This document shows positions 46,458 to 55,796 of a stretch of DNA of 64,000 bases, piece by piece. How positions within the stretch are numbered: the first letter of the stretch is position 1; each line of letters opens with the position of its first letter. The stretch is from assembly GCA_903823115.1 (NCBI GenBank), contig CAIJRN010000052.1:28285-92284 (forward strand), written 5' to 3'. Both the position numbers and the translations under genes were made by a program. Source of the stretch: an uncultured cyanobacterium (GTDB lineage Bacteria > Cyanobacteriota > Cyanobacteriia > PCC-6307 > Cyanobiaceae). The notes beneath the pieces were generated by a model, which saw nothing but the letters and a program-made list of their open reading frames with translations, had not been told where the DNA came from and made no database searches.

Positions 46458-47312
46458 TCAATCGAACACGGCCGTGCGGCCGCGATAGACCATCACCTGT
46501 CGCCTCAGGTAGAGACGCACCGCCCGGGCCAGGGCCAGCCGCTCGGTGTCCCGTCCCTTGCGGATCAGATCCTCCACCTCATCGCGGTGACTCACATGCA
46601 CGGTGGCCTGCTCGATGATCGGCCCGCCATCGAGCTCCTCGGTCACGAAGTGGGCGGTGGCGCCGATCAGCTTGACGCCCCGCTCCCAGGCACGGTGATA
46701 GGGCTGGGCCCCCTGGAAGGCGGGCAGAAAGGAATGGTGGATGTTGATCACGGTGCTGAAGCGTGCCAGAAAATCGGCACTCAGCACCTGCATGTATTTG
46801 GCCAGCACCACCAGCTCGATGCCGTGCTCGGCCAACAGGGCCAGCTGCTGCTCCTCTGCGGCCGCCCGGGTGGCGGCGCTGATCGGCGTGTGCACAAAGC
46901 GGGCGCCGCAGGCCTCCGCCTCCACCTGGAGATCGACATGGTTGGACAGCACCAGCGGCACCTGCATCGGCAGCTCACCGCAGCGGGTGCGCCAGAGCAG
47001 ATCCACCAGGCCATGGCTCTGACGGCTGACGAAGATCGCCACCCGGGGCAGCACATCGGAGAAGTGCACCTGACCTTCCCCACCCAGGCGGCTCCCCAGG
47101 GCGACGACGGCCGGCGCGATCGCCTCGCGCGGCAGTCCGAATCCATCCAGGCCCCACTCGATGCGGCTCAGGAACAGGCCGGCGCCGGCATCGGTGTGGT
47201 GATCGGCATGGCGGATGTTGCCACCATTGGCCGCCACCCAGCCCGAAAGCTCGCTGACCAACCCGGGACGGTCGGGGCAGATCAGCTGCAGGATTGCGGT
47301 TGGAGAAGGCAT
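46458..47312 (-). CDS. purU: Formyltetrahydrofolate deformylase
   Basis: A 284-aa PurU that hydrolyses 10-formyl-THF to formate and THF. An N-terminal ACT domain ('ILQLICPDRPGLVSELSGWVAANGGNI') is followed by the formyltransferase-like catalytic domain with 'LVLSNHVDLQVEAEACG', 'VVLAKYMQVLSADFLARF', 'NIHHSFLPAFQGAQPYHRAWERGVKLIGATAHFV' and 'TEELDGGPIIEQ'. The conserved Asn/His/Asp are present. ATG 47312 gives the standard start. The formate made can feed PurT, which is also encoded in this window. Confidence 0.96.
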   Translation of the reverse strand: MPSPTAILQLICPDRPGLVSELSGWVAANGGNIRHADHHTDAGAGLFLSRIEWGLDGFGLPREAIAPAVVALGSRLGGEGQVHFSDVLPRVAIFVSRQSHGLVDLLWRTRCGELPMQVPLVLSNHVDLQVEAEACGARFVHTPISAATRAAAEEQQLALLAEHGIELVVLAKYMQVLSADFLARFSTVINIHHSFLPAFQGAQPYHRAWERGVKLIGATAHFVTEELDGGPIIEQATVHVSHRDEVEDLIRKGRDTERLALARAVRLYLRRQVMVYRGRTAVFD

Positions 47313-47402
47313 GAGACCTCGGGGCCATGGCCATTGTGGCCGCAGCCGAGCCAGGACCATGTGCTCTGGCTGGCTCCGTTGCGAGGGACGACAGAACCGG
47401 CC

Positions 47403-47428
47403 TTGAAACCTAGGACTCTCGGTACAGT
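47403..47428 (+). promoter_or_regulatory. Candidate sigma-70 promoter for psbQ
   Basis: ttgaaa (5/6 to the -35 consensus) and tacagt (4/6 to the -10 consensus) lie 28-53 bp upstream of the psbQ ATG. The 14-bp spacer is too short for an ideal promoter, so only the -10 may be used. The same -10 hexamer appears before the hypothetical gene at 55797. By-eye call. Confidence 0.35.
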
Positions 47429-47455
47429 CGCCAAACCGACTCAATCGCCCGCCCC

Positions 47456-48043
47456 ATGGCCGTGAGCATGTCCAAGGCCGTTCAGCAGTCTCAGGCTGTC
47501 TTCCAACCGCCCATGCCCCAGTCCCTGTTCGCTGGTGGGGAGGGTGCCGCCCCCGTGCCCGCCGCCAACGGTCTGTTCCAGGGTCTCAGGACACTGCTGA
47601 TGCTCCTCCTGGCCGTTGTGCTGAGCGTGTCCCTGGTGGCCTGCGACAGCCAGTCCAAAGCCGCCGCCAGCATCAGCCCCGACAACATCGCCGCGATCGA
47701 GCGCCAGGCGGTGGGCTTCCTGGCGGCCCGCGATCGCCTGCCCGAATTGGCCGCCCTGGTCAACGATCGCAACTGGGTCTTCACCCGCAACCTCATCCAC
47801 GGGCCGATGCAGGAAGTGAGCCGCGAGATGCTCTACATCAATCGCCTGCTGCTCCCGGCTGACCAACCCGAAGCCGAAGCCCGCGCCAACAAGCTCAAAA
47901 CCGCCCTCGCCCAGCTCGATGAGGCCGCCCGCCTCCAGGATGGTGAGGCCCTGCGCAAGTCCTACATCAAGGTGGCCAGTGGCTTTGGCCTCTACGCCCA
48001 GGTGCTGCCCGAGCAGGTGAAAGTCGACCTCAAACAGGTCTGA
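47456..48043 (+). CDS. psbQ: Photosystem II lipoprotein PsbQ (CyanoQ)
   Basis: A 195-aa protein with a hydrophobic export signal ('GLRTLLMLLLAVVLSVSLVAC') ending in a lipobox, so Cys63 would be lipidated on the lumenal face of the thylakoid. The mature four-helix part has 'NDRNWVFTRNLIHGPMQEVSREMLYINRLLLP' and 'YIKVASGFGLYAQVLPEQV', typical of cyanobacterial PsbQ, an extrinsic subunit that stabilises the PSII oxygen-evolving side. The ~40 residues before the signal are unusually long, so translation may begin further in (for example Met20). Confidence 0.9.
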   Translation: MAVSMSKAVQQSQAVFQPPMPQSLFAGGEGAAPVPAANGLFQGLRTLLMLLLAVVLSVSLVACDSQSKAAASISPDNIAAIERQAVGFLAARDRLPELAALVNDRNWVFTRNLIHGPMQEVSREMLYINRLLLPADQPEAEARANKLKTALAQLDEAARLQDGEALRKSYIKVASGFGLYAQVLPEQVKVDLKQV

Positions 48044-48050
48044 GCAGCCC

Positions 48051-49214
48051 GTGGTGGCTGAGCCCGCCTCGGCCAATGGCAGCAGCGCCCACCGGCCCAG
48101 CAGCGTCATCGTCGTCGGCGGCGGGTTGGTGGGCCTGTCCTCTGCCTGGCGCCTGGGGTTGCGTGGGCATGACGTCCAGCTGATCGACGCCGGCAACCGT
48201 CCGGGACACCCCAACGGCAGCCAAGCGGCGTTGGGGGTGTTGATGGCCAGGGTGTTCCATCGCAGCAGCGGCCGCAACTGGCGCCTGCGCCAGCAGAGCC
48301 TGGAACTCTGGGGCCAGTGGCGCCAGGAGCTGGCCAGTCGCGGCCTGCCCATCCCCTGGCGCCAGGGCCTGTTGCTGCTCGCCGCCAGCAGCGCCGACCT
48401 GGAGCGGCAGCAGCTGCTGAGCGCCGATCCACGCCGCCAGACCCTGGGCCTCGAGCTCTGGGATCAATCGCGCCTTGAGGCCCTCAGCCCAGAGCTGCCG
48501 AGCGGTGCCCTGGGCGGCTTGCACAGTCCGGACGATGGCCAGATCGATCCAGGCAAGGCCCTTGAGGCCATCGCCAGGGACAGCGCCCGGCTGGGGATCA
48601 CAGCCCTCAGCGACAGCGCCGTCGCCCTCGAGCCTGTCGGCGAGGGCTGGCGGGTGCTGCTTGAGAGCGGCGGCCACAGCGAGGCCGCCTGGGTGGTCCT
48701 GGCGGGAGGGGTCGGCCTGCGGGGACTGCTGGCCAGCCTGGGCCGAGAGCTGGCGATGGAACCGGTGCTGGGCCAGGCCCTGGAGCTGGAACGGGTCGAC
48801 GCGGGCGCAGCCCACACCCCCGCCTGGAACTGGCCGGGCGTCATCAACTGGCAGGGCGCCAACCTGATTCCCAGGCCCGATCTGGCGGGAGGCCATCACT
48901 TCTGGCTCGGAGCCACGCTCGAACCGGGCCAGGCAGCCGATGCAGCCGCCCTCTCGGCTCTGCGCAGCCTCAACGGCAGCGCACCAGGCTGGCTTCGGCA
49001 GGCCCAGGAACGGCGCCGCTGGCAGGGGCTCAGACCCAGGCCGGTCGGAAGGGCGGCGCCGGTGCTGGAGGCGATCGCCCCCGGAGTGCTGCTGGCCAGC
49101 GGCCATTACCGCAATGGGGTGCTGCTGGCACCGGCAACGGCCGCCTGGGTGCTGGAGCAGATTGAATCCGGCAGAACAGACGCCCAGGAGCCTGCTGAAC
49201 AACCTCTCGGCTGA
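48051..49214 (+). CDS. FAD-dependent glycine-oxidase-like (ThiO/DAO family) protein
   Basis: A 387-aa protein starting at GTG 48051, 8 bp after psbQ. FAD-binding 'VIVVGGGLVGLSSAWRLGLRGHDVQLIDAG' is near residue 18, and the C-terminal 'GLRPRPVGRAAPVLEAIAPGVLLASGHYRNGVLLAPATA' matches the ThiO/D-amino-acid-oxidase fold, including the 'GHYRNG' motif. ThiO oxidises glycine to the imine for thiazole (thiamine) synthesis. Other DAO-family roles are possible. A short gccgaca/tgtcggc hairpin lies just after its stop, without a T-run. Confidence 0.88.
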   Translation: MVAEPASANGSSAHRPSSVIVVGGGLVGLSSAWRLGLRGHDVQLIDAGNRPGHPNGSQAALGVLMARVFHRSSGRNWRLRQQSLELWGQWRQELASRGLPIPWRQGLLLLAASSADLERQQLLSADPRRQTLGLELWDQSRLEALSPELPSGALGGLHSPDDGQIDPGKALEAIARDSARLGITALSDSAVALEPVGEGWRVLLESGGHSEAAWVVLAGGVGLRGLLASLGRELAMEPVLGQALELERVDAGAAHTPAWNWPGVINWQGANLIPRPDLAGGHHFWLGATLEPGQAADAAALSALRSLNGSAPGWLRQAQERRRWQGLRPRPVGRAAPVLEAIAPGVLLASGHYRNGVLLAPATAAWVLEQIESGRTDAQEPAEQPLG

Positions 49215-49348
49215 GCCGACAGGCGTTGTCGGCTGTCCGGCAAGCCGATGAAGGCAGGGGTTGCGGGGGGCAGCGAGGCCATCCCACGGGCTTTAAGGCT
49301 GCTTTTCCAGCAAGCACCTAAGGTCCAGCTGGCTCCGTCCGGTCCTTG

Positions 49349-50326
49349 ATGGCTGCTCCCCCCCGCCGCAGACTCGCGAACGCCCTGGTGTTCAGCGCCG
49401 CCAGCCTTGGCCTGGCCGGCTGCAACACCCCTGGTCTCAGCGGAGCGGGAGCTTCCTTTCCAGCCGCCATCTATCAGCGCTGGTTTCAGGATGTGGCCGG
49501 CCAGGGAACCCGGGTCAACTACCAGTCGGTGGGATCAGGGGCGGGAGTGCGCCAATTCATCGCCGGCACCGTCGACTTCGCTGCCAGCGACGTGCCGATG
49601 AAAGCCTCTGAAATCGAGAAGGTGCCCAGAGGAGTGGTCCAGCTGCCGATGACGGCCGGTGCGATTGCGGTGGCCTACAACAACAAGGGTTGCGAGCTGA
49701 AACTCAGCCAGGGCCAGCTGGCCGCCATCTTCCTCGGCACGATCAACGACTTCAAGCATTTGGGCTGCGCCACCAAGCCGATCAAGGTGGTGTTCCGATC
49801 GGACGGCTCCGGTACCACCGCCAACTTCACGGCCCACCTGGCTGCGATCAGTCCGGGCTGGAAGGCAGGTCCGGGCCAGGGCAAGGCCGTCACCTGGCCC
49901 ACCGGCGTGGGAGCCAAGGGAAATGAAGGGGTGGCCGCGCAACTCAGCCTGATGGATGGCTCCATCGGCTATGTGGAAATGGCCTATGTCAAAGGGGGCC
50001 TGCAGGCCGCCAGCCTCAGCAATGCCTCCGGTGCCACGGTCAGGCCCAGCACCGAAAACGCCGCCGAAGCCCTGGCCTCCATCGACCTCGGCACCGATCT
50101 CACCGGCAGCAATCCCAACCCGATGACGGGCTACCCGATCGTGACCTTCTCCTGGATCCTGCTCTACAAGGGGGGCAACGGCGCCAAGCTGCCGGTGCTG
50201 CAGAAGACCTTCGCCTACACCCTCTCCGATCGCGCCCAGGCCAAAGCCCCCGCCCTCGGCTACGTGAGCCTGCCGGCGCCGGTGCTGGACCAGTCGCGCC
50301 GCGCCCTGGCGGCCCTGAAGTCTTAA
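49349..50326 (+). CDS. pstS: Phosphate ABC transporter substrate-binding lipoprotein
   Basis: A 325-aa PstS from ATG 49349 (TTG 49346 adds one codon). Signal peptide with lipobox 'LGLAGC' (Cys25), then 'LSGAGASFPAAIYQRWFQD', 'VNYQSVGSGAGVRQFIAGTVDFAASDVPM' and 'VVFRSDGSGTTANFTAHL', which carry the phosphate-binding Ser/Asp/Arg/Thr residues. It captures phosphate in the periplasm for PstCAB, none of which is adjacent. A convincing Pho box was not found upstream. Confidence 0.95.
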   Translation: MAAPPRRRLANALVFSAASLGLAGCNTPGLSGAGASFPAAIYQRWFQDVAGQGTRVNYQSVGSGAGVRQFIAGTVDFAASDVPMKASEIEKVPRGVVQLPMTAGAIAVAYNNKGCELKLSQGQLAAIFLGTINDFKHLGCATKPIKVVFRSDGSGTTANFTAHLAAISPGWKAGPGQGKAVTWPTGVGAKGNEGVAAQLSLMDGSIGYVEMAYVKGGLQAASLSNASGATVRPSTENAAEALASIDLGTDLTGSNPNPMTGYPIVTFSWILLYKGGNGAKLPVLQKTFAYTLSDRAQAKAPALGYVSLPAPVLDQSRRALAALKS

Positions 50327-50417
50327 CCGTCTGCCGAAGCAGATCTGTCAGGAGAGCGGCTCAATGGCGCTCCAGCTCACCGACAAGCCTGGGTTCAAGG
50401 GCATGTTGAGAGGCGGA

Positions 50418-51185
50418 TCAGTGCACGTCAGCAGCCGGAGCCTGGCGGGCGATGGAACTGATCAGCTCCTGCAATCCCTCAGCCTCCGAAATCGGATTAT
50501 AGAGCGAGCGATTGGAAAGAAACCAGATATAGTCTGCGGCGGCAAGATTCTGAACAGCCCACATCGCCTGCATCGAACGAATACCGTCCTCCACCAGAGG
50601 TATTAACGGCCTCCACAACAGGGTCTGGGGATTGCCACCATCGGCCAGGGTCAGCAGACAAAGATCACAGTGAAACAGCGCCAGGAGCGGTACGACCTTA
50701 TAGCTGTCGCCATGCCATTGAATGTCACTAGAATTAGCATATCGGGAGCGCAGACTAAGACATTCCTGCTGATCACGACAGGAGGAAAAGACATCACTGG
50801 GTGCCGTATCGTCGATCAGAATCACCGTTCCAGGATGGCTGTGGCGCAGCGCATGAACGATGTCACGATAAGTCTGCTCGAACGTGTGCAAACCATCCAG
50901 AAAGATCAGGTCATAATGTGTCGACGCCTCCAGCCCGGCAAAAAATAGATCACTGCTGCAGCGATGCAGCTGCAAACCATCTTTACCCTGATGAGACTGC
51001 CAGTCGAAGGCGAAGCAGGGATCCACACCCGTGCGCTGCTCGACAGCCACCTCCAACAAGGTCGCTCCCGTTTCAACCCCGATCTCCAGGTAGCTACGGC
51101 AACCCAGGGCTGCCGCCAGGGTGTTGAGGCGCCGCACGGAGTGATTCCGGCTGGGATCGGTCGGTGGAGCGTTGGTCACGACCAT
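50418..51185 (-). CDS. Class I SAM-dependent methyltransferase
   Basis: A 255-aa protein with the SAM-binding core 'SYLEIGVETGATLLEVAV' (motif I), 'DLFFAGLEASTHYDLIFLDGLHTFEQTYRDIVHAL' (motif II/'DG.H' as in the Methyltransf_24 group), and 'GTVILIDDTAPSD'. This subgroup often modifies sugars or glycan-linked groups and appears in glycosylation or secondary-metabolite loci. Codons use more A/T at third positions than the neighbours (for example 'tatagctgtcgcc', 'agaattagcatatcg'), which hints at recent transfer. It is downstream of dnaK, beyond its terminator, so likely transcribed separately. Confidence 0.8.
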   Translation of the reverse strand: MVVTNAPPTDPSRNHSVRRLNTLAAALGCRSYLEIGVETGATLLEVAVEQRTGVDPCFAFDWQSHQGKDGLQLHRCSSDLFFAGLEASTHYDLIFLDGLHTFEQTYRDIVHALRHSHPGTVILIDDTAPSDVFSSCRDQQECLSLRSRYANSSDIQWHGDSYKVVPLLALFHCDLCLLTLADGGNPQTLLWRPLIPLVEDGIRSMQAMWAVQNLAAADYIWFLSNRSLYNPISEAEGLQELISSIARQAPAADVH

Positions 51186-51236
51186 TCGCCAGCCCAGGTT
51201 GGATCGACCCTAGGGACAGAAAGGGCCTCTGGCCAC

Positions 51237-51261
51237 AAAAAAGCCTCCGCTTGACGGAGGC
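51237..51261 (-). terminator. Rho-independent terminator of dnaK
   Basis: On the minus strand: gcctccg-tcaag-cggaggc followed by tttttt, a perfect 7-bp stem with a 5-nt loop and six Ts, 102 bp after the dnaK stop. Because A-runs also flank the other side, it may end transcription from both directions. Confidence 0.88.
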
Positions 51262-51362
51262 CTGAAGAAAAAATCGTTAGTCCGCCTGGGCTGAAACGCT
51301 CAGACGATCGCCGGCAGACAACAGCTGGGGGTTGGGGCCACAACAGCGGCCCCAACCGGGCT

Positions 51363-53270
51363 TCACTTGCTCTCGCTGAACTCGGCGTCGATGACGTCGT
51401 CGGCATTGGCGTTGGCGGAACCGGCGGAAGAGCCATTGCCCCCGGGAGCAGCGGCGCCATCGGCGGCGGCGGCGTTCTGATACACAGCGGCACCGGCGGC
51501 ATAAAGAGCCTGTTGCAGAATTTCAAGCTCAGACTTCATCGTGTCGAAGTCTTCGCTCTCAATCGCCTGCTTGAGCTTGACCGAGGAGCTTTCCACCTTG
51601 GCCTTATCTTCGGCGCCCACCTTGTCGCCCAGCTCACCGAGCTGCTTCTCCGCTTGGTAGACGAGGGTTTCGGCCTGGTTCTTCAGGTCGATCTTCTCGC
51701 GCTTCTCCTTGTCGGCAGAGGCATTGGCCTCCGCATCCTTCACCATCTTGTCCACCTCGTTATCGCTGAGCGTGGAAGCTCCGGTGATCGAGATGCTCTG
51801 CTCCTTGCCGCTGCCCTTGTCCTTGGCGGTGACGCTGAGGATGCCGTTGGCGTCGATGTCGAAGATGACCTCGATCTGGGGCACACCCCGGGGGGACGGC
51901 GGGATGCCATCGAGGCGGAAGGTACCCAGGGATTTGTTATCGCTGGCCATTTCGCGCTCACCCTGGAGCACGTGAATCTCCACGTTCGTCTGGCCATCCA
52001 CCGCGGTGGAATACACCTCGGACTTCTTGGTGGGGATCGTGGTGTTGCGGGTGATCATCTTGGTCATCACGCCGCCGAGGGTTTCCACCCCGAGGGACAG
52101 GGGCGTGACATCGAGCAGCAGGATGTCCTTGACCTCTCCGGCCAGCACACCGCCCTGGATGGCGGCACCAACAGCCACCACTTCATCGGGGTTGACGGTC
52201 TGGTTGGGATCCTTGCCGGTGACCCGCTTGACCAGCTCGAGCACGGCCGGGATGCGGGTGGAACCACCCACCATCACGATCTCGTCGAGTTCGCTGGTGG
52301 AGAGCTTGGCGTCCTTGAGGGCCTGCTCCACCGGCACGCGGCAGCGATCAATCAGCTTGCTGGCCAGCTCCTCGAACTTCGCCCGGGTGAGGGTGAGATC
52401 GAGATGCTTGGGCCCTTCCGGCGTGGCCGTGATGAAGGGCAGGTTGATTTCGCTCTGGGTAGCGCTGGAGAGCTCGATCTTGGCTTTTTCAGCTGCCTCG
52501 GTGAGGCGCTGCAGGGCCTGTTTGTCCTGGCGCAGATCGATGCCTTCATTGCCCTTGAAGGTGGCAGCCAGGTAATCAACGATCACCTTGTCGAAGTCAT
52601 CGCCGCCCAGATGGGTATCGCCACTGGTGGAGAGCACCTCAAACACACCGTCGCCCACCTCCAGCACCGACACGTCGAACGTACCGCCGCCCAGATCGAA
52701 GACCAGGATGCGTTCGTTGCTCTTGCGATCCAGGCCGTAGGCCAGAGCTGCGGCCGTGGGCTCGTTGATGATGCGCAGCACTTCAAGGCCGGCGATCTTG
52801 CCAGCGTCTTTGGTGGCCTGGCGCTGGGAATCGTTGAAGTAGGCCGGCACCGTGATCACCGCCTGGGTGACCGTTTCACCGAGGTACTTGCCGGCATCTT
52901 CGGCGAGCTTGCGCAGCACTTCGGCCGAGATTTCCTCGGGGGCGAATTGCTTGTTGAGCACCGACGACTTGATCTTGACGTTGGCGCCGGCCTTCTCAAC
53001 CGTATAGCTCACCTCTTTCGACTCTTCGGTGACTTCATCGACGCGGCGGCCGATGAAGCGCTTCACCGAATAAAAGGTGTTCTCGGGATTCATGACCGCC
53101 TGGCGCTTGGCGATCTGACCGACCAGCTTGTCCTGGTTCTTGGTGTAGGCCACCACCGAGGGGGTCGTGCGGAACCCTTCGGCGTTGGCGATCACCGTGG
53201 GCTTGCCGCCCTCCATGACGGCGACGCAACTGTTCGTCGTGCCGAGGTCAATACCGACAACCTTACCCAT
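51363..53270 (-). CDS. dnaK: Chaperone DnaK (Hsp70)
   Basis: A 635-aa Hsp70 with '[18 protein letters not shown]' at the start, '[24 protein letters not shown]', '[19 protein letters not shown]', '[14 protein letters not shown]', the linker '[19 protein letters not shown]' and a C-terminal lid ending in a Gly/Ala/Asn-rich tail and '[10 protein letters not shown]'. It folds client proteins with DnaJ and GrpE. Cyanobacteria have several dnaK genes; this one resembles the general DnaK2 type by its ending. No CIRCE is present upstream; the 187 bp to divergent aroE should hold both promoters. A caggag ribosome site precedes the ATG. Confidence 0.98.
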   Translation of the reverse strand: MGKVVGIDLGTTNSCVAVMEGGKPTVIANAEGFRTTPSVVAYTKNQDKLVGQIAKRQAVMNPENTFYSVKRFIGRRVDEVTEESKEVSYTVEKAGANVKIKSSVLNKQFAPEEISAEVLRKLAEDAGKYLGETVTQAVITVPAYFNDSQRQATKDAGKIAGLEVLRIINEPTAAALAYGLDRKSNERILVFDLGGGTFDVSVLEVGDGVFEVLSTSGDTHLGGDDFDKVIVDYLAATFKGNEGIDLRQDKQALQRLTEAAEKAKIELSSATQSEINLPFITATPEGPKHLDLTLTRAKFEELASKLIDRCRVPVEQALKDAKLSTSELDEIVMVGGSTRIPAVLELVKRVTGKDPNQTVNPDEVVAVGAAIQGGVLAGEVKDILLLDVTPLSLGVETLGGVMTKMITRNTTIPTKKSEVYSTAVDGQTNVEIHVLQGEREMASDNKSLGTFRLDGIPPSPRGVPQIEVIFDIDANGILSVTAKDKGSGKEQSISITGASTLSDNEVDKMVKDAEANASADKEKREKIDLKNQAETLVYQAEKQLGELGDKVGAEDKAKVESSSVKLKQAIESEDFDTMKSELEILQQALYAAGAAVYQNAAAADGAAAPGGNGSSAGSANANADDVIDAEFSESK

Positions 53271-53457
53271 GGGTTCCCAACTCCTGGTGTGAATGGAATC
53301 TGACTGGGTGCATCTTCAGCAGTGGCCCTGCGCCAAGGCGAGGGGTGGTTCCCGAACCGTTGCCGTACCTCCTGAGGGGCATAACCCTGTCTGCGCCTAC
53401 GGTCTGGGAGAAGTGAACGGCCTTTGTCCCGCCTCGATCCGCCCCGCTCGCCGCCGT

Positions 53458-54411
53458 ATGTCCAGCCCAGCTCACTTGATTTCAGCCTCCACCGCCCTGG
53501 TCGGGGTGCTCGGGGATCCCGTGCGCCATTCCCTTTCGCCAGCGATGCACAACGCCGCCCTGGCGGCCCTGGGGCTCGACTGGGCCTACCTGGCCCTGCC
53601 GGTCACGGCCGCCGATCTGGCAGTGGTGGTGGCGGGGCTGAGGGCGATCGACTGCCGGGGCCTCAACGTGACCCTGCCCCACAAACAGGGGGCGGCCCGC
53701 CTGGCCACCCAGCTGACGCCGCTGGCGGCCCGGCTGGGGGCTGTGAACACCCTGGTGCCCCTGGCGGAGGGCGGCTGGCTGGGCACCAACACCGATGCAG
53801 AGGGCTTTCTGGCCCCCCTGTGCCCAGGCCAGACGGGGGCAGCGGCTGCGGCTGCCGGCGCCTGGCAGGGACGCCAGGCGCTGGTGCTGGGCTGCGGCGG
53901 CAGTGCCCGGGCCGTGGTGGCGGCCCTGGCGGAGCTGGGGCTGGCGCGCATCCTGGTGGCCGGACGCCAGCCCGACTCCCTGGCTTCCTTCATGGGGGAC
54001 TGCTGCGGCTGGGCGCCGGGGCTGGCCGCCCTGGCCTGGCCCACGGGCGAGCCGCACGACGCCCTGGCCGAGGAATCCTTCCAACGGGCCCTGGCCGGCA
54101 GTGATCTGATCGTCAACACCACGCCCGTGGGCATGGCCTCGAACCGGGATCCCGAGGCGGCGAGCCGCTCTCCGCTCACTTCGGCCCAGGTGCGGAGCCT
54201 GCAGGCCGGCAGCACCGTCTACGACCTCATTTATGTGCCCCACCCCAGCACCCTGCTCAGGGCCGCTGCCGGACAGGGCTGCCTGACGATCGACGGACTG
54301 GAGATGCTGGTGAACCAGGGGGCCGCCAGCCTGCGTCTCTGGACCGGCCTGGCCGACGTGCCGGTGGCGGCGATGCGACAGGCCGCCCTGCAGCGGCTGG
54401 AGGCGGCCTAG
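53458..54411 (+). CDS. aroE: Shikimate dehydrogenase
   Basis: A 317-aa AroE reducing 3-dehydroshikimate with NADPH. Substrate-site 'GDPVRHSLSPAMHNAALAALGLDWAYLALPV' and catalytic 'GLNVTLPHKQGAA' (Lys) and 'AVNTLVP' 'GTNTDAEGF' (Asp), then NADP site 'ALVLGCGGSARAVVAALAELGLARILVAGR', 'DLIVNTTPVGM' and 'DGLEMLVNQGAASLRLWTG'. ATG 53458 gives the normal N-terminus; the ORF-track start lies in the dnaK promoter region. An Ala-rich loop ('GAAAAAAGAW') extends the middle. Confidence 0.96.
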   Translation: MSSPAHLISASTALVGVLGDPVRHSLSPAMHNAALAALGLDWAYLALPVTAADLAVVVAGLRAIDCRGLNVTLPHKQGAARLATQLTPLAARLGAVNTLVPLAEGGWLGTNTDAEGFLAPLCPGQTGAAAAAAGAWQGRQALVLGCGGSARAVVAALAELGLARILVAGRQPDSLASFMGDCCGWAPGLAALAWPTGEPHDALAEESFQRALAGSDLIVNTTPVGMASNRDPEAASRSPLTSAQVRSLQAGSTVYDLIYVPHPSTLLRAAAGQGCLTIDGLEMLVNQGAASLRLWTGLADVPVAAMRQAALQRLEAA

Positions 54412-54434
54412 CCTGAGCTGCCACGCGCGAGTCC

Positions 54435-54902
54435 ATGGACGGACCCCCGATCTGGCAGCGGCCGCTGGCCGCCCTGGCCTATCTGTTGCCCCTGAGCGAC
54501 GCCCTCCGATTCGGCGAAGGGCTGCTGCGGCAATTTCCCGTGCTGCAACTGCTGGCCCTGCCTGCCCTGCCGCTGATCACCCTGCAGCAGGCCATTCCCT
54601 TCGGCGGGCTGGTGGTGTTCCTGGCGCTCTACCTGCTCGTGGTGCGCAACAGCCAGGTGCCCTACCTGATCCGCTTCAACGTCCTGCAGGCGATCCTGCT
54701 GGACATCGTGCTGGTGCTGCTCACCCTCGCTTTCGACACCCTGCTCGGCCCCCTGGGCGCCAGCTTCGCGGTGCGCACCCTGGAGAACACGATCTTCCTC
54801 GGCACCGTGGTGCTGGTGTTGTTCGCCCTGGTGCAGAGCCTGCGGGGCAAGGAAGCGGAGATCCCCAGCGTGTCCGAGGCGGTGCGCATGCAGCTCAACT
54901 GA
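54435..54902 (+). CDS. Tic20-family membrane protein
   Basis: A 155-aa protein with about four membrane helices beginning 'WQRPLAALAYLLPLSDALRFGEGLLRQFP' and containing 'VPYLIRFNVLQAILLDIVLVL', the Tic20 signature. Cyanobacterial Tic20 proteins are the ancestors of the plastid import channel; their own role is unsettled. It starts 23 bp after aroE on the same strand. Confidence 0.88.
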   Translation: MDGPPIWQRPLAALAYLLPLSDALRFGEGLLRQFPVLQLLALPALPLITLQQAIPFGGLVVFLALYLLVVRNSQVPYLIRFNVLQAILLDIVLVLLTLAFDTLLGPLGASFAVRTLENTIFLGTVVLVLFALVQSLRGKEAEIPSVSEAVRMQLN

Positions 54903-55281
54903 GGGTGTTCTGGGGGGCTGGAATCGCCCGGCTCTCGCTGCCTTCGGTTGCATCGCCAGAGGCATCAGGAGCCTGGGGCCGAGGCCGAAACCGCGTCCGA
55001 AGTCCAGAGCCCGCAGGCCCCTGTGGCTACAACGCCAACGCGAGCTGGACGCCACCAGCTCTCGGGGCAATCGGCGCCGCTGGCCTTCCTGCAGCAGCGG
55101 CTGCCATCAAGAAGCGCGATCAGGCATCGAAGAACCTCCGGGACAAGACCGCAGGGGCGAGGCCCTGCTATTGGCTTCGCCAGTGCGGGTCCAAGGCGGA
55201 CCCTGAGCTAGGGTTCGAGATTCGTCGCTGATGGATCCCTTCCTTCAGCCCCTCGCGCAGGCGACCACGACGCTTTCGACC
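54903..55281 (+). promoter_or_regulatory. Long non-coding leader before rpsF with two hairpins
   Basis: No gene is supported in this 379-bp interval. Near its end are two perfect 6-bp stems: gcaggg-gcgagg-ccctgc (55151-55168) and gggtcc-aaggc-ggaccc (55187-55203), 78-130 bp before the rpsF ATG. They are not terminators (no T-run). Many bacteria carry an S6:S18-binding autoregulatory leader upstream of rpsF; I cannot confirm that motif here. The ORF track's MFWGAG... and MHRQRH... frames do not look coding. Confidence 0.35.
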
Positions 55282-55659
55282 ATGAGCCAGCCTTACTACG
55301 AAACGATGTACATCCTCCGCCCGGACATTCCGGAAGAGGAAGTCGAAACCCACGTCACCAAGTACCGCGACATCGTGGTTGAAGCCGGTGGTGAGGTGCT
55401 CGACACCCAGATGCGGGGCAAGCGCCGGCTGGCCTACCCGATCGCCAAGCATCGCGAAGGCATCTACGTCCAGCTCAACCACAACGGTGACGGCCAGCAG
55501 GTGGGTCCCCTCGAGCGGGCCATGCGCCTCTCGGAGGACGTCATCCGCTATCTCACCGTCAAGCAGGACGGCCCCCTGCCCACCCCCCGCTCCCTGACGA
55601 CCGGTGCCAGCGGCGCTGGCGAGAGTGCGGCGGCCGCCACCGAAACAGTCGAGGCCTGA
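55282..55659 (+). CDS. rpsF: 30S ribosomal protein S6
   Basis: A 125-aa S6 starting [22 protein letters not shown], with '[33 protein letters not shown]' and '[19 protein letters not shown]'. It binds S18 and the central domain of 16S rRNA. The C-terminal ~20 residues are an Ala/Ser/Thr tail, common in cyanobacterial S6. ATG 55282 is preferred to the upstream in-frame start. Confidence 0.97.
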   Translation: MSQPYYETMYILRPDIPEEEVETHVTKYRDIVVEAGGEVLDTQMRGKRRLAYPIAKHREGIYVQLNHNGDGQQVGPLERAMRLSEDVIRYLTVKQDGPLPTPRSLTTGASGAGESAAAATETVEA

Positions 55660-55742
55660 GCCCTCGCAGCCTGCGCCCGGTTCAGGGCCTGGTCCATGCA
55701 AGGAGCAGTCCGACGCAAGGCCGCTTCAGCGGCAGTCGCGGC

Positions 55743-55771
55743 GCTTGTCTACCCAATCCAATGCCCTTACA
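55743..55771 (+). promoter_or_regulatory. Sigma-70-type promoter for the 303-aa hypothetical gene
   Basis: ttgtct (4/6 to TTGACA), a 17-bp spacer, then tacagt (4/6 to TATAAT), placing the start of transcription about 20 bp before the ATG at 55797. Spacing is ideal; hexamers are moderate. Confidence 0.5.
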
Positions 55772-55796
55772 GTCCATCAACGTGGGCTGGTAGGGC

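Noticed and set aside
49216-49234. gccgaca/tgtcggc hairpin after the ThiO-like gene as a terminator
   Set aside because: Perfect 7-bp stem but no following T-run; cannot be supported as a terminator.
49291-49323. Possible Pho box upstream of pstS (ctttaagg ... cacctaagg)
   Set aside because: Spacing and sequence fit the cyanobacterial (C/T)TTAACC(T/A) direct repeats poorly; only weak resemblance.
51513-53303. 596-aa plus-strand ORF opposite dnaK
   Set aside because: Long open antisense frames opposite dnaK are common because of its codon pattern; no motifs.
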